Origin: an uncultured Bacteroidales bacterium
GTDB lineage: Bacteria; Bacteroidota; Bacteroidia; Bacteroidales; Muribaculaceae
Direction: 5' to 3'
Assembly (NCBI GenBank): GCA_902760865.1
Contig: CACWID010000007.1
Span: 90,427 to 154,426 of the forward strand
Length of the DNA: 64,000 bases
The position numbers and the translations under genes were made by a program. Numbering within the stretch: position 1 is the stretch's first letter; each line of letters begins with the position of its first letter. Below, piece by piece: positions 49,347 to 56,703 of the stretch. Below the pieces are notes generated by a model that searched no databases, had not been told where the DNA came from, and saw only the letters and a program-made list of their open reading frames with translations.

Positions 49347-49450
49347 AGCGATATGGATGTTTTATGTTTGGATGTTCTAACTTATTTGAAATCAAACCAT
49401 TGCCAATTCTCTAGGAGAGTCCAGCGTATCGAACGCTTTACTCTAACCTA

Positions 49451-49458
49451 CAAAGATA
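49451..49458 (-). promoter_or_regulatory. -7 box of the sppA operon
   Basis: The minus strand reads TATCTTTG followed by TAGG, with TTGTTTCTTGGG about 20 bp upstream. Confidence 0.65.
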
Positions 49459-49547
49459 ACACCTTTTCCCAAGAAACAAGCAAATCGCTAGCAAATAATT
49501 TTCAATTCAATGATTTTATCCATCGGCGTCTGTGGAATCTTCAGGAC

Positions 49548-49674
49548 GTAGGGCCTCGCCTTGGCGTGGCCGCCGTGCGACAGATACCGACACGCCAGCA
49601 AACGCCATAACTCTTGAATCCGGTGTTGTGGCGTATCCGGCGGCGGTAACGGCCACGCCAAGGCGAGGCCCTAC
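49548..49674. repeat. Palindromic repeat with perfect 25-bp arms
   Basis: Arms at 49548-49572 and 49650-49674 are exact reverse complements (outer sequence GTAGGGCCTCGCCTTGGCGT). Inner parts also pair partly (CCGCCG with CGGCGG). One arm occurs again, with one change, at 55369-55393. No coding potential; it is followed within 18 bp by the MITE-like copy C. Confidence 0.85.
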
Positions 49675-49691
49675 AGTTTAGCCCGTAGTTT

Positions 49692-49894
49692 TAATGTGAG
49701 TTCGACTAAAATAAGTAACTGATACTCAACTCCTCCCCTAAGATAGGGGAGGTGGCGCGTAGCGCCGGAGGAGTATGATTCACCCTCAAAACACCTACTC
49801 TTGGGGGCATCAACGCCCCCTGCCCCCTCTAAGATTAGAGGGGGAGTTGCTAACGCACTGATTGACAATAAATAATTTCGTCGAACTCACGTTA
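49692..49894 (-). mobile_element. MITE-like element family 1, copy C (best-preserved ends)
   Basis: Terminal inverted repeats TAATGTGAGTTCGAC (49692-49706) and GTCGAACTCACGTTA (49880-49894) match over 15 bp with one difference. TAGTTTTAA occurs at both borders (49686-49694 and 49893-49901), as expected of a target-site duplication. Orientation is reverse relative to copies A and B. Interior as described for copy B. Confidence 0.8.
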
Positions 49895-49963
49895 GTTTTA
49901 AAAGCGCAATCTGAAAAATATATAGTGTAGCAATTTACACCTCGCCGGTGCGCATGGTGGGCG

Positions 49964-51232
49964 TCAGGGGACAAATCCCATGCCGGTGTAGAAGTGGAGT
50001 GTCTTGCTCAGGGGCTGGAAGTGGTTCTGGTTGGGCGCCCACTCGCCGCGCTGCAGGCTCGGGGCCAGTTTCACCGACTTGCTGCCATACATGTTGTTGA
50101 TGCCGTCGATGCTGTTCATCAGGCGACGCAGTTTGCTGTGGTCCTCAGGGTCAAAGACATTGAGCTGGATGGCTCCGCCGTGCTCGATGTCGAGAGCCAT
50201 GACGCCTGCCTTGCGGTAGCCGAATCCGTCGCGCCAGATGTTGTTGAGCGCATTGAGTGCCATCCTCACGATGGTCATCGTGTCGTTTGACGGCGTGTCG
50301 AGCTGCAGCTGGCAGGAGTTGGAATAGAAGGGGAGGTCCTCACGGAAACGGTCGCCGCGCACGTAGGCCATCACGCTGCCCGCCACGCTGCCCTCGGCTC
50401 GCAGTTGGCGTGCCGTTCGCTCGGCAAAGCTGACGATGGCATCGGCTATCTCGTCGCGGCTGTATAGTACCTTGCCGAAGGTGCGTGACGTCATGATTGT
50501 CTTGTGGGCGATGGTCACGGGATTGGCAATCTGGCAGTCGTGGCCCATGAGTTCGCGCTGGGTGCGCTCAAGCGTCACCGAATACAGCGACCGTACCAGC
50601 GAGGGCGGCATTTTCACGAAGTCGAATGCGGTCATGATGCCCCGCGACTTGAGCGACGCGGCAAGCCTGCGTCCGATGCCCCACACGTCATCGATGGCCG
50701 TGCGGCGCAAGATGATGTCGATGGCCTCGGGGCGCACGAGCCAATAGACGCCGTCGGTGATACGGGGGTCGCGCTTAGCGATGTGGTTGGCCACCTTGGC
50801 GAGCGTGCGGCTCGGGGCAAAGCCGATGCTGACAGGAATGCCGACATACTGGCGGATGGTCTTTACCAGTTCGGCCATCACACGGTGGCTGGTCTCGACA
50901 TCCTCGTGGGGCAGAACGAAGAAGGCTTCGTCAACGGAATACTGCTGCAGGTTCTCGACTTCCTGAGTCATGATGTTCATCACGCGGTCAGACAAGTCGC
51001 GGTACAGAATGTGGCGTGCCGACAGCTGGATGATCTGTCGCGGGTCGGTGTAATCCTTGATCTTGAAGGCGGGACATCCCATGGGGATGCCGGCGGCTTT
51101 GGCCTCGTTGCTGCGGGCAATGACGCATCCGTCGTTGTTAGAGAGCACAACGACTTTCTTCCCGTTCAGGCGAGGGTCAAACACCCGCTCGCAGGACACA
51201 AAAAAGTTATTGCAGTCAACCAGCCCGTACAC
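49964..51232 (-). CDS. Y-family DNA polymerase, UmuC type
   Basis: A 422-residue translesion polymerase. The catalytic palm begins YGLVDCNNFFVSCERVFDP (metal-binding D6), and the second acidic site is YSVDEAFFVL with D-E. The steric-gate region and VLSNNDGCVIARS are typical of UmuC. The little-finger domain spans ~240-350, and the C-terminal ~60 residues resemble the DUF4113 tail of UmuC (NNMYGSKSVKLAP). It needs a UmuD-type partner in the SOS system, but no umuD-like gene is adjacent. Two 7-bp arrays lie upstream, between it and the ABC-F gene. Confidence 0.92.
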   Translation of the reverse strand: MYGLVDCNNFFVSCERVFDPRLNGKKVVVLSNNDGCVIARSNEAKAAGIPMGCPAFKIKDYTDPRQIIQLSARHILYRDLSDRVMNIMTQEVENLQQYSVDEAFFVLPHEDVETSHRVMAELVKTIRQYVGIPVSIGFAPSRTLAKVANHIAKRDPRITDGVYWLVRPEAIDIILRRTAIDDVWGIGRRLAASLKSRGIMTAFDFVKMPPSLVRSLYSVTLERTQRELMGHDCQIANPVTIAHKTIMTSRTFGKVLYSRDEIADAIVSFAERTARQLRAEGSVAGSVMAYVRGDRFREDLPFYSNSCQLQLDTPSNDTMTIVRMALNALNNIWRDGFGYRKAGVMALDIEHGGAIQLNVFDPEDHSKLRRLMNSIDGINNMYGSKSVKLAPSLQRGEWAPNQNHFQPLSKTLHFYTGMGFVP

Positions 51233-51240
51233 GATTTTTA

Positions 51241-51310
51241 GTGAATAGTTAACAGTGAACAGTTAATAATGAACAGTGAATAGTGAGCAGTTAATAGTGA
51301 ATAGTTAGTA
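51241..51310. repeat. 7-bp tandem array (10 units), type GTKAAYA
   Basis: Ten consecutive units such as GTGAATA, GTTAACA, GTGAACA and GTTAATA, directly upstream of the umuC-like start codon. Confidence 0.85.
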
Positions 51311-51320
51311 TTCGCTTCCT

Positions 51321-51411
51321 AACTTCTAACTTCTAACTTCTAACATCTAACTTCTAACATCTAACTCCTAACTCCTAACTCCTAACTCCTGACTCCTAAT
51401 TTCTAACTCTC
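51321..51411. repeat. 7-bp tandem array (13 units), type AACTYCT
   Basis: Thirteen consecutive units (AACTTCT, AACATCT, AACTCCT and variants), overlapping the stop codon of the ABC-F gene (51403-51405). The longest array in the window, lying 10 bp from a second array of different sequence. Confidence 0.9.
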
Positions 51412-53271
51412 CGAGAGTTCCAGCCAGCGCATTTCTTTCTCGTCGAGCAGGTCCTTGACCTCTTGGTAGCGGGCGGCCTTGGCGGCCACATCGTCGAGGG
51501 TCTCGCCACTGGCAAACAGGGCATCCAGTTCGGCTTTCTCCTTGCTGAGGGCCTCGATGTCGATGTTGAGCTGCTCCAGTTCGCGTTGTTCCTTGTAGGA
51601 CAGGCGTTTCTGTTCGCTTCGGTTGGCCCAGGTGTTTTCCTTGGGTTTGGCGAGTTCCTGTTCCTTGGCCAGTTGTGCTGCCTCCTGCTCGTGGCGTTGT
51701 TTCCAGGCACGGTATTCGCTGTAGTTGCCGGGGAAGTCCTTGACATGGCCGTTGCCCGTAAAGACGAAGGTGTGGTCCACGGTGCGGTCCATAAAGAAGC
51801 GGTCGTGGCTCACGATGATGACACAGCCGTTGAACTGCGACAGGTACTCCTCGAGAATCTCCAGGGTGGAGATGTCCAGGTCGTTGGTCGGCTCGTCGAG
51901 GATGAGGAAGTTTGGCTTGGTCATCAGCACCATGGCCAGATAGAGTCTGCGGCGCTCGCCACCGCTCAATTTGGCGATATACTTCTGCTGGTCCTGTGGC
52001 GTGAACAGGAAGTGGTTGAGCCACGCCATCGCGGTGTAGTGGTGCTTCTCGTCAAAGTAGATGTACTCGGCCACATCGCGCACCGCGTCAATCACGCGTT
52101 TCCCCTCATCAAATTGCATCCCTTCCTGGCTGTAATGGGCAAACTTTACCGTTTCGCCGATTTCGAAGTAGCCGCTGTCGGGCTTGACGATGTCAAGTAG
52201 CAGCTTGATGAAGGTGGTCTTGCCCGCGCCGTTGTCGCCCACGATGCCCAGTTTCTCGTAACGGGCGAAAGTGTAGTTGAAGTCGTCAAGAATCACCTTG
52301 TCGCCGAAGCGCTTATTGACATGGTGGGCGGTAAAGATCTTTTTACCGATATAGGCGCTCTTGACGTTCAACTCCACCTCGCCGTCGTCACGTCGACCTT
52401 GGGCTCGTTCCTGCAGGTCGTAGAATGCGTCGATGCGGTATTGCGCCTTGTGGGCTCGTGCCTGTGGCTGGCGCCGCATCCAGTCGAGCTCGGTGCACAG
52501 CAGGTTGCGGGCCCGTTCCACTTGGGCATTCTGGGCCTCGATGCGCTCGGCCCGTTTCTCGAGATAGTAGTTGTAGTTGCCGCTGTAGGAGAAGATGCTG
52601 TGCTGGTCCATCTCCAGGATGCGGTTACAGATGTTGTCCAGGAAGTAGCGGTCGTGGGTCACCATCAGCAGGGTGACGCGGCTACGCTGCAGGTAGTTCT
52701 CCAGCCACTCGATCATGTCGATGTCCAGGTGGTTGGTCGGCTCGTCGAGGATGAGCATCTGCGGCTCGTCGATGAGCAGCCGCGCCAAGGCTACACGCTT
52801 GACCTGGCCTCCGCTCAACTCCTTGACGGGCTGGTTGTAGTCGGTGATTTTCAGCTGGGTAAGAATCTGCTTGAAGCGTTCCTCGTAGTCCCACGCCACG
52901 TTGGCATCCATGGCCTGGATGGCAGTGGTCATGGCATCGCTGTCACCTGTGCGCAGCGCCTCCTCATAGTCATGGATGGCTGCCGAGCGTGGGTCATCGC
53001 CGTGCAGGCAGGCATCCAGTACGGTGTGTGCTCCGCCCAGGTCGGGCAACTGCGGCAAGTAACCCACACGCAGGTTGTTGCGGTAGATGACCGTCCCGCT
53101 GTCGGCCGAAGCCACGCCGGCAAGGATGTCGAGTAGGGTGGACTTGCCGGTGCCGTTCTTGGCGATGAGTCCGATTTTCTCACCCTCGGCCACACCGAAG
53201 GTGATGTCCTCGAAGAGCACATCCACGCCAAACGCCTTGCTCAATCCCTCGACTTGCAGATAACTCACCAT
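51403..53271 (-). CDS. ABC-F family ATPase, Uup-like
   Basis: A 622-residue soluble protein with two ABC ATPase domains. The start is the ATG at 53271 (MVSYLQVEGLSKAFG); the open frame upstream runs into a family-2 repeat. Domain 1 has LIAKNGTGKSTLLD and LSGGQVKRVALARLLI; domain 2 has IVGDNGAGKTTFIK and LSGGERRRLYLAMVL; both have LDEPTN(D/H)LD Walker B motifs. The linker (P-site tRNA-interaction motif region) is at ~235-310. A charged C-terminal coiled coil (~530-622) is the Uup-type DNA/ribosome-binding extension. ABC-F proteins act on the ribosome; an antibiotic-resistance role is not indicated. Confidence 0.93.
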   Translation of the reverse strand: MVSYLQVEGLSKAFGVDVLFEDITFGVAEGEKIGLIAKNGTGKSTLLDILAGVASADSGTVIYRNNLRVGYLPQLPDLGGAHTVLDACLHGDDPRSAAIHDYEEALRTGDSDAMTTAIQAMDANVAWDYEERFKQILTQLKITDYNQPVKELSGGQVKRVALARLLIDEPQMLILDEPTNHLDIDMIEWLENYLQRSRVTLLMVTHDRYFLDNICNRILEMDQHSIFSYSGNYNYYLEKRAERIEAQNAQVERARNLLCTELDWMRRQPQARAHKAQYRIDAFYDLQERAQGRRDDGEVELNVKSAYIGKKIFTAHHVNKRFGDKVILDDFNYTFARYEKLGIVGDNGAGKTTFIKLLLDIVKPDSGYFEIGETVKFAHYSQEGMQFDEGKRVIDAVRDVAEYIYFDEKHHYTAMAWLNHFLFTPQDQQKYIAKLSGGERRRLYLAMVLMTKPNFLILDEPTNDLDISTLEILEEYLSQFNGCVIIVSHDRFFMDRTVDHTFVFTGNGHVKDFPGNYSEYRAWKQRHEQEAAQLAKEQELAKPKENTWANRSEQKRLSYKEQRELEQLNIDIEALSKEKAELDALFASGETLDDVAAKAARYQEVKDLLDEKEMRWLELSES

Positions 53272-53291
53272 GGTTATTCCTGTTCTCTGTG

Positions 53292-53468
53292 GAGGTGTGT
53301 CATAAAACAATTGCTAGAATTATAACCGCCCTGCGGGCGGGAAATTAAGCAAATTAATTATAAAATTTCGATTAATATAAATATATTATTAATTTTAATT
53401 TTAAATTTGTTTAATTTCCCGTGCGATAGCACGGTTATATTACCGTGTCGCAATTATGACACAGCCTC
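53292..53468. mobile_element. MITE-like element family 2, full copy
   Basis: Terminal inverted repeats GAGGTGTGTCATAA (53292-53305) and TTATGACACAGCCTC (53454-53468). Inside are a GC hairpin CCGCCCTGCGGGCGG, long AT-rich arms GAAATTAAGCAAATTAA and TTAAATTTGTTTAATTTC, and a second GC hairpin CCGTGCGATAGCACGG. It has no coding capacity and separates the M18 peptidase gene from the ABC-F gene. Confidence 0.65.
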
Positions 53469-53474
53469 TGGTAA

Positions 53475-54773
53475 TCAACTGAAGAACCGCTTCATCACCT
53501 TGATCATGTTCACGTGGTCGTCACACGAACCGGTTTCGCGCACCGAGTGCATGGCCAGCACGGGATTGCCCACGTCAACGCCCTCGATGTCGAGTTGCCC
53601 GGTCAGGATGTTGCCCAGCGTGGATCCGCCGGCCACATCGCTGTGGTTCACGAAGTACTGGAACGGTGCTCCGGCACTCTCGCACAGGTTCCTGAAGATG
53701 GCTGCCGAGTGGGCGTCGCTCATGTACTTGCAGTTGGCGTTGACCTTGATGCACGGGCCGCCACCCAGGGCCGGGTGATTGGTCGGGTCATATTTCTCGG
53801 GGTAGTTGGGATGGAAGGCATGGGCGTTGTCAGCCGAAATCATGAACGAGCGGTGGACAGCGCGGCCGAAGTCCTCAAAGTCCCCGCCGAGGGCCATGAC
53901 GAGCCTGAGCAGCATGTTGCCCAGCACGGGCGAGTGGGCGCCCTGCTTGGTGCCGCTGCCGGTCTCCTCGTTGTCAAAGATGGCTGCCACCAGTGTCGCG
54001 TCCTTGTCCTTGGCCTCGGTGATGGCGGTGATGGCGGCATGTACCATGCTCAGGTCATCGAGACGGCCAGCCGAGATGAATTCGTTATTTAGACCGAACA
54101 GGCTTGCCTTGCTCACGTCATAGAGCATCAGATCAAAGTCCAGGATGTCAGCGGCGTCGGCATGCAGCTCGTCGGCGACGAGGTTGAGCAACGTGTTTTG
54201 CCACTCCATGTCGCGGTTGATCTTGGCCAGGATTGGCAGCATGTCCTTCTGCTTCGACAGGTGGTTGCCCTCGTTGACGGCACGGTTGAAGTGGATAGCC
54301 AGGTGGGAAATGCACATCAGCGGGCGGTCAATCTTGATGAGTTTGGTCACGGGATGCAGGGCATCCTTTCCCTTGAGTAGCACACGGCCGGCAAGCGACA
54401 AGGGGCGGTCAAACCAGGTGTAGAGAATCGGGCCGCCATAGACCTCGGTGTTCAGTCGCAGGATGCCACCGTCGCCGGGAATCTCGCTGGCGGGCTTGAT
54501 GCGGAAGCATGGCGAGTCGCTGTGGGCGGCGATGATCTTGAAGCCGGTGTCGGCGGGTTTCTTCTTGCCCACGATGACGGCAAACACGGCGCTGTCATTT
54601 TTGGTAAAGAAGAACTTCTCGCCAGCCTTGGCGGTCAGCTTGTCGTCGATTTTCTTCTCCTTGAATCCGTTATCGGTCAGGATTCGCTTCACGGTGTCCA
54701 CGGCCAGGAAGTTGCAGGGACTGTTGTCCAGGAACTCAAGCAGCGAGCTCACAAATTGATGGGTCTTTTTCAT
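53475..54773 (-). CDS. M18 family aminopeptidase
   Basis: A 432-residue metallo-aminopeptidase of the aspartyl-aminopeptidase (DAP/PepB) family, which removes N-terminal acidic or other residues from peptides. Metal-binding and catalytic blocks are visible: IIAAHSDSPCFRIKP (His and Asp), FDNEETGSGTKQGA (two adjacent Glu), and SADNAHAFHPNYPEKYDPTN plus a late His in YFVNHSDVAGGSTLG. Length is normal; no signal peptide, so cytoplasmic. It is followed in transcription order by the family-2 repeat and the ABC-F gene. Confidence 0.95.
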   Translation of the reverse strand: MKKTHQFVSSLLEFLDNSPCNFLAVDTVKRILTDNGFKEKKIDDKLTAKAGEKFFFTKNDSAVFAVIVGKKKPADTGFKIIAAHSDSPCFRIKPASEIPGDGGILRLNTEVYGGPILYTWFDRPLSLAGRVLLKGKDALHPVTKLIKIDRPLMCISHLAIHFNRAVNEGNHLSKQKDMLPILAKINRDMEWQNTLLNLVADELHADAADILDFDLMLYDVSKASLFGLNNEFISAGRLDDLSMVHAAITAITEAKDKDATLVAAIFDNEETGSGTKQGAHSPVLGNMLLRLVMALGGDFEDFGRAVHRSFMISADNAHAFHPNYPEKYDPTNHPALGGGPCIKVNANCKYMSDAHSAAIFRNLCESAGAPFQYFVNHSDVAGGSTLGNILTGQLDIEGVDVGNPVLAMHSVRETGSCDDHVNMIKVMKRFFS

Positions 54774-54816
54774 TGTGTTTATTATTTATTGGTTAATGTC
54801 GTCACAGTTCTCTGTG

Positions 54817-54833
54817 CCGAGGCTTTGCCTCGG
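54817..54833. repeat. Short GC-rich hairpin between DUF5063 and M18 genes
   Basis: CCGAGGC-TTT-GCCTCGG, a perfect 7-bp stem in the 72-bp spacer. It has no T-run on either strand, so a terminator role is unsure. Confidence 0.5.
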
Positions 54834-54845
54834 CCCGGAAAGGTC

Positions 54846-55346
54846 TTATATTCCGTAGTAAATCGCGTTCAGGGCCCTCAGCACGTTGCACAGCGTCTGG
54901 CCCCAATAGTTGATGAAGTTGATTTTGCATTGGCACAGCATCTCGTGCTGGGTCTCGGTCAACGCATCCTGTATCGAATGGATCAGGTTGAAGAATTCCT
55001 GGTACAGGTCGGCCAGGTTCTCGGATACCGAGGCCGAGATGGGCGTGTCGCTATATTTCATGTCCTCCATGAAGACCTCGAGATAGATATCCTCTTCGGC
55101 CATGATCTGGGCCACGCGGCCACGCACGAGGTCATAGACATCCTCCTCCAGTGCCGAGTCGATGAATTCCTCGCTGTAGGTGTCGTCTTCGATGTCGTTG
55201 ATAGTGATATACAGGCGTGGCAGCAATTTGAGCATCTGGGCCACAAACTGGTCGCGAGTCTCACACTCGTGGGCGCGTTCCAGCGCATGGCAATACTCAT
55301 TGGCCAGGGCGATGAACGCCAACTCATTGGGTGTCAATTTCTCCAT
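54846..55346 (-). CDS. DUF5063 domain protein
   Basis: A 166-residue acidic, helical, cytoplasmic protein. The sequence (LTPNELAFIALANEYCHALE, VYDLVRGRVAQIMAEEDIYL and SISENLADLYQE-like later part) corresponds to DUF5063, a family of unknown function that in Bacteroidales follows nadD. Length is normal. It is 47 bp after nadD in transcription order, the spacer containing half of the palindromic repeat seen at 49548. Function unknown. Confidence 0.85.
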   Translation of the reverse strand: MEKLTPNELAFIALANEYCHALERAHECETRDQFVAQMLKLLPRLYITINDIEDDTYSEEFIDSALEEDVYDLVRGRVAQIMAEEDIYLEVFMEDMKYSDTPISASVSENLADLYQEFFNLIHSIQDALTETQHEMLCQCKINFINYWGQTLCNVLRALNAIYYGI

Positions 55347-55368
55347 AATTCAATATTCGTATGGTATT

Positions 55369-55393
55369 GTAGGGCCTCGCCTTGGCTTGGCCG
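55369..55393. repeat. Single arm of the palindromic repeat
   Basis: A 25-bp sequence starting GTAGGGCCTCGCCTTGGC matches each arm of the 49548-49674 palindrome except for one base. It abuts the nadD stop codon (55394). Confidence 0.75.
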
Positions 55394-55990
55394 TCAGTCT
55401 TCAATGTTTCTATTGGTGTAGAGGTGATGGCGCTCGATGTAGCCAAGCACCTCGTCGGGCACGTAGTAGCGCACGCTCTGGCCGTTGGCGAGCCGCTCAC
55501 GAACCTCGGTCGAGGACAGTTCGATGATGGGCGCCTCGACCAGTGTGACACGGTCTTTCAAGTTGTCCGGAATAATTACCTCGTAGCCCAGGCGCGGATA
55601 GATGAGCAGGTGGTACTTGGCGAGGATTTCCTCGCTGTTGCGCCACTTGTTAAAAATCTGCCAGTTGTCGCCGCCAGTGATCAGATAGAACTCGTCATCC
55701 GGGAATTTTGCTTGCAGCGCATTGAGGGTGTCGATGGTGTAGGACGGACGAGGCATCGTAAACTCAAATGCCGACGTCTCCACGCCTTCCATCGGTCGAG
55801 ACACCATTTCTACCATGCGCAAGCGGTCGGTGTCGGCAACGTGCTGTTCCCTTCCTGCCTTGAGAGGGTTAACTGGCGACACCATGAACCACAACCTGTC
55901 CACCGCACCACTGCTGATGATGTGTTGTGCAATGATCGCATGCCCAATATGTATCGGGTCAAACGACCCCCCAAAAATCCCAATCTTCAT
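55394..55990 (-). CDS. nadD: Nicotinate-nucleotide adenylyltransferase
   Basis: A 198-residue NAD-synthesis enzyme that adenylates nicotinate mononucleotide. The nucleotidyltransferase motif is GIFGGSFDPIHIGHAIIAQ with the HIGH box, and the second motif is SSTEVRERL near residue 167. FMVSPVNPLKAG is the substrate loop. Length is normal. It lies 73 bp after gmk in transcription order, within the yicC-gmk-nadD-DUF5063 run. Confidence 0.95.
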   Translation of the reverse strand: MKIGIFGGSFDPIHIGHAIIAQHIISSGAVDRLWFMVSPVNPLKAGREQHVADTDRLRMVEMVSRPMEGVETSAFEFTMPRPSYTIDTLNALQAKFPDDEFYLITGGDNWQIFNKWRNSEEILAKYHLLIYPRLGYEVIIPDNLKDRVTLVEAPIIELSSTEVRERLANGQSVRYYVPDEVLGYIERHHLYTNRNIED

Positions 55991-56063
55991 CGTTATCCGT
56001 TGTTATTGACTCTTTCTGAAGAAATAATCAGAGGATTTTTTTTCAGTTTAAAAACTTAGCGTC

Positions 56064-56651
56064 TTAGCATGGGGTATCATGCGATACAAAGGCGGCGATG
56101 AGGTCGTGGACTTGGGCTACGGCGGTGTCGAGGTCATCGTTGATGACCGTGTAGTCAAACTGCGGGCCGATAGAGATTTCAAACTCGGCTTTGTTCACGC
56201 GGTTGTTGATGTCCTCCATGCTGTCTGTGCCGCGGTTGATAAGCCGCTGGCGCAGCACCTCCACGCTGGGGGGCTGGATGAAGATGGACAAGGCGCGTTC
56301 GCCATACATCTTCTTGACGTTGACGCCGCCCAGCACATCCAGGTCAAGCACCACATTCTTGCCCATGCCGGTGATGCGTTCTACCTCACTCTTGAGCGTG
56401 CCATAGTATCGCCCCTCGTACACTTCCTGATACTCAACCAGTTCGTCGTTGGCGATCTTGTCCTTAAACTCCTCGAGCGTCAGGTAATAGTAGTCCACAC
56501 CGTGCACTTCCTGGCCGCGGCGGGGGCGGGTAGTGGCCGACACCGAGAAAGCCAACCTCAATGACTCGTCATGCATGATGCGCCCGATAATGGTCGATTT
56601 TCCCGAACCCGACGGCGCCGAAATGATAATCAATTTGCCCTGTTCCATCAT
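56064..56651 (-). CDS. gmk: Guanylate kinase
   Basis: A 195-residue guanylate kinase (GMP to GDP with ATP). The P-loop is IIISAPSGSGKSTIIGRI, the GMP-binding region is FSVSATTRPRRGQEVHGVDY and the lid/second region VVLDLDVLGGVNVKKMYG. FIQPPSVEVLRQRL and the C-terminal DYTVINDDLDTAV are standard. Length is normal. It follows yicC across a spacer that is almost entirely a 7-bp array. Confidence 0.96.
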   Translation of the reverse strand: MMEQGKLIIISAPSGSGKSTIIGRIMHDESLRLAFSVSATTRPRRGQEVHGVDYYYLTLEEFKDKIANDELVEYQEVYEGRYYGTLKSEVERITGMGKNVVLDLDVLGGVNVKKMYGERALSIFIQPPSVEVLRQRLINRGTDSMEDINNRVNKAEFEISIGPQFDYTVINDDLDTAVAQVHDLIAAFVSHDTPC

Positions 56652-56654
56652 AAA

Positions 56655-56703
56655 AAGTCTAAAGTCTAAAGCCTAAAGTCTAAAGCCTAAAGCCTAAAGC
56701 CTA
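56655..56703. repeat. 7-bp tandem array (7 units) between yicC and gmk
   Basis: Units AAGTCTA, AAGTCTA, AAGCCTA, AAGTCTA, AAGCCTA, AAGCCTA, AAGCCTA. The last unit contains the yicC stop codon (complement of CTA at 56701-56703). Confidence 0.9.

Noticed and set aside
51241-51411. CRISPR array
   Set aside because: The 7-bp units are directly abutting with no spacers, and no cas gene is present.
53272-53310. Upstream extension of the ABC-F gene to 53310
   Set aside because: These codons lie inside the family-2 repeat element; homology to ABC-F begins at MVSYLQVEGLSKAFG (53271).
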